DNA from: Flavobacterium sp.
GTDB taxonomy: Bacteria > Bacteroidota > Bacteroidia > Flavobacteriales > Flavobacteriaceae
Assembly: GCA_030152225.1 (NCBI GenBank)
Contig: JASLHL010000337.1
Span: 1-5,644, forward strand
Direction of reading: 5' to 3'
Length of the DNA: 5,644 nt
The notes beneath the pieces were generated by a model, which was not told the origin of the DNA, ran no database searches, and saw only the letters and a program-made list of their open reading frames with translations. Both the position numbers and the translations under genes were made by a program. Below are positions 3,901 through 5,644 of the stretch, piece after piece (the first letter of the stretch is position 1; every line of letters begins with the position of its first letter).

Positions 3901-5644
3901 TTATTCAACTTGTATTCAACCAACAAGTTCACAGGCAACAGCCGTTACTGCAGAGAGTATTGCTGTGAGTTGGAGCGCTGTAGAAGGAGTGACTGATTAC
4001 GAATTGAAAATTACCACTACACCAACAGCTCCAGCCGAGACTGTGGCAGGGGTAACAGTTACAGGAACGACACATACCTTTGAAAACTTAGACAGCAATA
4101 CAACGTATTATATTTGGGTACGCTCTATCTGTTCAACGACCAATAAGAGTTTTTGGAAAGGGCCTTTACAAGTGACAACAGATTTAGTGCCTGTAGATTT
4201 ACCGTATCGCGATGGTTTTGAAGGGGATCAACAATATGCAATGCGCAATGATGCAGTGAATCAATGGTACATTGGAAATGCGGTGAATTATGGAGGACAA
4301 AAATCACTCTATATTTCGAATAATGGAGGAGTAGATAATCTCTATACATATACTGGAGTTTCACAGCAGTATTCGCAAGTTTATAAGGATTTTAATGTTC
4401 CCACAACAGGAGCTAATAATTTAGGGATTAACTTTGATTGGCGATCTGTCGGAGAGTCTACATGGGATGCTTTTAAAGTATGGTTAGTACCAACAACGTA
4501 TAGACCAACAGCGGGTGTTGAAACAACAACTACCAATAGTGGAGGAGTTCTAATAGGAAGAAGTGTTTATAGTTTGAATTCTATTTTCCTCAATGAGCGT
4601 TTAGTTGTAGATGCTTCTGCTTTTGCTGGACAGACCATGCGTTTGCTTTTTGAATGGAAAAATGATACAGGTGGTGGAGCTCAACCCCCTGCAGCAATTG
4701 ATAATTTAGAGGTACACATTATTACGTGTTCAGAACCAACTAACGTGCAAATTGATAGCGTTACATCAACGTCGGCAACTATTTCTTGGACTCCAGTAGA
4801 AGGACAGACAAACTATGAAGTGTATCATTCAGCAACTAACCCTGGATTATTAGGAGATACAGTAACTGGATCGGTAACCACGACAGAGAATCCTTATACT
4901 ATTGAGGGGTTAGATGATAATACGGAGTATTTTATTTGGGTGAGAACGATTTGTAGTGCTACCAATAAGAGCTCTTGGGTTCGAGTTATTGGATGGACAG
5001 CACAAATTTCAGGTGAACTAACCTATGAAGATAACTTTGAAGGAGATAACAATTGGAGCTTTATTAGTAATACTGACAATAAATGGGTGGTTGGTAGAGC
5101 CGTGAGTAATGGTGGAGTAAACGCACTATATATTACAAAAAACAATGGACTAACCAATACATATAATGGAGGTGTGACTACGGTGGCTCATGCGTACCGC
5201 GATCTTGCTGTACCAGCAGCGGCTATCGGAGGAAGTTTAACCTTTGATTGGCGTGCGCTTGGAGAAGGAAGCGTTAACTTTCCTACTGATTATATGAGAG
5301 TTTGGCTAGTACCTGCTAGTTTTAGACCTGTGATGGGACAACAAATAATGGCTGCGACTGGCCGTCTTCAAATTGGAGGGATATATTTCCAACAAGAAGA
5401 GTTTACTACTGCTTTAGAATCAGTTGATTTAACTCCATTTGCAGGGCAAACGATGCGTTTGGTCTTTGAGTGGATTAATGATAACTTCAGTGCATCTGAC
5501 CCACCTGCGGCAATAGACAATGTGATATTTAAAGTCGAAACATGTCCTGCAGTTACCGGATTGTCTGCTTGTGGAGGTGCTGATCGCATCAATTACGGAT
5601 GGGATTCTCAAGAGGGGATGACCCGTTGGGAAATTGCCTTTTCA
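851..5644 (+). CDS. Giant secreted modular surface protein with FN3 and jelly-roll-like repeats (3' end outside window)
   Basis: One uninterrupted frame of 1598 codons runs to the last base without a stop, so this is the N-terminal portion of a larger protein. ATG 851 is chosen because a signal peptide follows at once and an in-frame TAA lies upstream at 794-796. Order: signal peptide 1-20; beta domain 1, 21-194; FN3-1, 196-291; beta domain 2, 295-476; FN3-2, 478-574; then jelly-roll-like domains J-A 581-753, J-B 850-1020, J-C 1117-1292 and J-D 1390-1564, separated by FN3-3 (754-843), FN3-4 (1021-1110) and FN3-5 (1293-1384); FN3-6 starts at 1565 and is cut off. No catalytic motif was recognised. 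The protein is rich in Thr, Ser, Asn and Gly and in aromatic residues, and has few Lys. By analogy with flavobacterial proteins of this design it is probably exported through the outer membrane by T9SS and acts at the cell surface in adhesion or matrix binding. That role is inference, and the sorting domain would be at the unseen C-terminus. Confidence 0.95.
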   Translation, partial: MKKITMLFLFLLSALLSYGQEVTIGTGTLTERWPFGATWGYERSVALYTATEIGQTGFINELAWDLSSSTASPRAVKIYLKETTSTTLTATTWSTFITGATLVYDGMLDPTTTGFNSLISFVSFPYTGGTNNLMVLVETNYGGSGGGGSYSVKGTAASGMHFMAYADGSAPTGNLSEASGSTRPNLKITFGAEIECPMALPIILRTTATALTFNVTERATTQSIYYEVRTEGAAGSGATGLVTSNTVTDLTTLPVEVSNLTPNTNYSLYVRAICAEDETSLFSNALNFATFEEGVIGGGSRQDGFLPLYSTNSYNWSQMIYTAEEVGNVLEDRGLVERIKFYYTGTGSVESYNTWTVYLTNTTKAEFTGTTASDWIPHTEFTQVFQGTVTLVANEWTEIIFDSPFVWDGESNLAVAVYEDAPSWSGGSRFATFETNTYRGILRSTDAFYTPDGGAGSTYGRYQYLPKLYIDGIAPPSCYLPINGRVANLTATSVEIEWGILNNGESIGVDYYISTTDTAPTATTTASGTMADEEARSLTIDDLEENTTYYVWLRNICEDNTKTDWIARPIVVNTPLVPAALPYSEDFEGEVNMAYIQNTTNKWFVGNAVNNGGERALYISHDNGVTNAYEYSGAQASHAYKDFEIPANTNELSIRFDWRCVGETTAWDSFRVWMVPVTYIPAARVEITAGSNRTQLGRENYNGNSVFLTENLIVDASAFAGQTMRLVFEWHQDGSGGNQPPAAIDNLNIDVITCSQPGNFEVEDVTSTSIDVSWNEVGSAASYDVYISTSDTAPTDTATVVNTTETEHSFEDLDSNTYYYIWVRSRCTATDLSLWTGPLHVSTGLVPVDIPYTDTFETAQEYAFRNHSINKWHIGTAVNNGGTSALYISNNDGVANEYTNSVTQTSHVYKDFTIPADAEELEVQFDWRSVGDNSDGFTVWAVPVAFEPRAGTEITTAATRVRLGRTLYGQNSNFVTERLVMDVSAFAGQTMRLVFSWKNNSWDGENPPAAIDNLKLNYSTCIQPTSSQATAVTAESIAVSWSAVEGVTDYELKITTTPTAPAETVAGVTVTGTTHTFENLDSNTTYYIWVRSICSTTNKSFWKGPLQVTTDLVPVDLPYRDGFEGDQQYAMRNDAVNQWYIGNAVNYGGQKSLYISNNGGVDNLYTYTGVSQQYSQVYKDFNVPTTGANNLGINFDWRSVGESTWDAFKVWLVPTTYRPTAGVETTTTNSGGVLIGRSVYSLNSIFLNERLVVDASAFAGQTMRLLFEWKNDTGGGAQPPAAIDNLEVHIITCSEPTNVQIDSVTSTSATISWTPVEGQTNYEVYHSATNPGLLGDTVTGSVTTTENPYTIEGLDDNTEYFIWVRTICSATNKSSWVRVIGWTAQISGELTYEDNFEGDNNWSFISNTDNKWVVGRAVSNGGVNALYITKNNGLTNTYNGGVTTVAHAYRDLAVPAAAIGGSLTFDWRALGEGSVNFPTDYMRVWLVPASFRPVMGQQIMAATGRLQIGGIYFQQEEFTTALESVDLTPFAGQTMRLVFEWINDNFSASDPPAAIDNVIFKVETCPAVTGLSACGGADRINYGWDSQEGMTRWEIAFS
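911..1432 (+). other. N-terminal beta-rich domain, copy 1 (residues 21-194)
   Basis: This cysteine-free domain of about 174 residues is rich in Thr, Ser and Gly. It shares an ordered set of landmarks with residues 295-476: aromatic residues then YTATEIGQ, a strand with the VKIYLKETT pattern, a threonine-rich loop, a short VYDG segment, SFPYTGGTNNLMVLVE, and a glycine-rich loop (YGGSGGGGS). It resembles beta-sandwich domains that precede FN3 domains in other Bacteroidota surface proteins, but I cannot give it a precise family name. It is followed directly by FN3-1. Confidence 0.6.
1436..1723 (+). other. FN3 domain 1 (residues 196-291)
   Basis: This is a fibronectin type III beta-sandwich module. 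The late-strand signature is visible as LTPNTNYSLYVRAIC, the usual L-x-P-x-T-x-Y-x-x-x-V-R pattern. It opens with C196, and C274 lies in the F-strand region; the same pair recurs in the other complete FN3 domains, so an intradomain disulfide is plausible. It is the most diverged FN3 of the series, with a longer loop containing GAAGSGATG. Confidence 0.8.
1733..2278 (+). other. N-terminal beta-rich domain, copy 2 (residues 295-476)
   Basis: This is a diverged duplicate of residues 21-194. Matching landmarks in order are PLYSTNSYNWSQMIYTAEEVG, WTVYLTNTT, the VFQG segment, IIFDSPFVWDGESNLAVAVYED and a glycine/serine loop. The DSPFVWDGESNLAV segment fits a strand-turn-strand pattern I associate with flavobacterial secreted proteins. 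No cysteine and no catalytic motif is seen. It sits between FN3-1 and FN3-2, so the N-terminal third alternates beta domain and FN3 twice. Confidence 0.6.
2282..3109 (+). repeat. Tandem unit 1: FN3-2 (478-574) + jelly-roll-like domain J-A (581-753)
   Basis: This is the first of four tandem units. FN3-2 opens with C478, has C557 in VWLRNIC and contains the STTDTAPT loop. The linker LVPAALPY leads into J-A, which starts SEDFEG and carries W603 in KWFVGNAVNNGG, YISHDNG, YKDF, FDWR, a VW-x-VP strand, GQTMRLVFEW (721-730) and PPAAIDN (740-746). J-A resembles the jelly-roll domains of Bacteroidota cleaved-adhesin or choice-of-anchor-J type; this naming is from memory of the pattern. The acidic DFE near its start and the AID near its end could form a calcium site. 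C660 (FDWRC) is unique to this copy; the others have Ser or Ala. Confidence 0.75.
3110..3910 (+). repeat. Tandem unit 2: FN3-3 (754-843) + jelly-roll-like domain J-B (850-1020)
   Basis: FN3-3 opens with C754 and has C827 in IWVRSRC. Its ISTSDTAPTDTA loop is close to that of FN3-2. The linker LVPVDIPY leads into J-B, with W872 in KWHIGTAVNNGG, YISNNDG, YKDF, FDWRSVG, GQTMRLVFSW (988-997) and PPAAIDN (1007-1013). The entry strand reads TDTFET rather than the EDFEG or DGFEG form in other copies. At 267 residues it is the shortest unit. Confidence 0.78.
3911..4726 (+). repeat. Tandem unit 3: FN3-4 (1021-1110) + jelly-roll-like domain J-C (1117-1292)
   Basis: FN3-4 opens with C1021 and has C1094 in IWVRSIC. 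Its core LDSNTTYYIWVRS is nearly the same as in FN3-3. The linker LVPVDLPY differs from that of unit 2 by one residue. J-C shows DGFEGD, W1139 in QWYIGNAVNYGG, YISNNGG, YKDF, FDWRSVGE, GQTMRLLFEW (1260-1269) and PPAAIDN (1279-1285). The close match to unit 2 in FN3 and linker suggests these two units arose from one of the later duplications. The unit is 272 residues long. Confidence 0.78.
4727..5542 (+). repeat. Tandem unit 4: FN3-5 (1293-1384) + jelly-roll-like domain J-D (1390-1564)
   Basis: FN3-5 opens with C1293 and has C1368 in IWVRTIC. The linker differs from other units (AQISGELTYEDNFEG instead of LVPVD-x-PY). J-D keeps W1412 in KWVVGRAVSNGG, YITKNNG, YRDL, FDWRALGE, GQTMRLVFEW (1532-1541) and PPAAIDN (1551-1557). 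It contains a longer loop before YMRVWLVP (SVNFPTDYM) and a diverged region before the VDLTPFAGQ strand. The unit is exactly as long as unit 3 (272 residues), so the repeat register is kept despite the sequence drift. Confidence 0.76.
5543..5644 (+). other. Start of FN3 domain 6 (residues 1565-1598, cut by window edge)
   Basis: It begins with C1565 in the same place as the other FN3 domains, then reads PAVTGLSACGGADRINYGW. The segment INYGWDSQEGMTRWEIAF fits FN3 strands B and C (compare SWNEVGSAASYDVYI in FN3-3). It differs from earlier copies by an added cysteine (C1575) ten residues after the first and by an acidic/aromatic B-C turn. The domain continues past the window. Confidence 0.65.

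Noticed and set aside
3568..4364. Minus-strand ORFs at 3568-3768, 3714-3938 and 4125-4364
   Set aside because: They are antisense to the J-B, FN3-4 and J-C coding regions. They overlap each other or a far better-supported gene and their translations look random.
2282..5542. Repeat array considered as a CRISPR or DNA-level satellite
   Set aside because: The repeat is about 800 bases long, coding, and conserved at the protein level with only short identical DNA runs. It is a protein-domain repeat.
5368..5611. Two overlapping minus-strand ORFs near the right edge
   Set aside because: Antisense shadows of the J-D and FN3-6 coding region; they overlap each other in different frames.

Overview
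The window looks like chromosomal DNA from a member of the Bacteroidota, most likely family Flavobacteriaceae. The evidence is an OmpA-family C-terminal domain of the type Flavobacteriia use, a Bacteroidota-type promoter element (TAnnTTTG), a signal peptide ending in SYGQ, and a very large secreted protein built from fibronectin type III (FN3) and jelly-roll-like modules. A Myroides- or Flavobacterium-like genus is plausible, but the sequence alone does not settle it.

Layout: (1) positions 2-544 carry the 3' end of a plus-strand gene for an OmpA/peptidoglycan-binding outer-membrane protein whose start lies before the window. (2) Positions 545-850 are a very AT-rich intergenic gap. It holds a strong intrinsic terminator at 572-607, a repeated 9-mer (TTTGTTAAT, three copies), two small AT-rich palindromes and a likely promoter at 790-823. 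(3) From 851 to the last base there is a single uninterrupted reading frame of 1598 codons with no stop, so the gene continues past the window. It encodes a signal peptide, two copies of an N-terminal beta-rich domain alternating with FN3 domains, and then four tandem FN3 + jelly-roll units of 267-276 residues. It ends inside a sixth FN3.

How the genes relate: the terminator and separate promoter suggest two transcription units rather than one operon. The first product probably anchors an outer-membrane complex to peptidoglycan. Proteins of this carboxypeptidase-regulatory-like + OmpA architecture often accompany type IX secretion (T9SS) and PorP/SprF-type genes. The second product looks like a giant exported surface or adhesin protein of the sort T9SS secretes, but its C-terminal sorting domain would lie outside the window, so the route is inferred.

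No RNA gene, CRISPR array, insertion sequence or phage element was seen. Nothing here is clearly a new biological system. The points of most interest are the modular architecture of the giant protein, its very regular internal register, one cysteine pair per complete FN3 domain, and candidate Bacteroidota O-glycosylation sites confined to FN3 domains.
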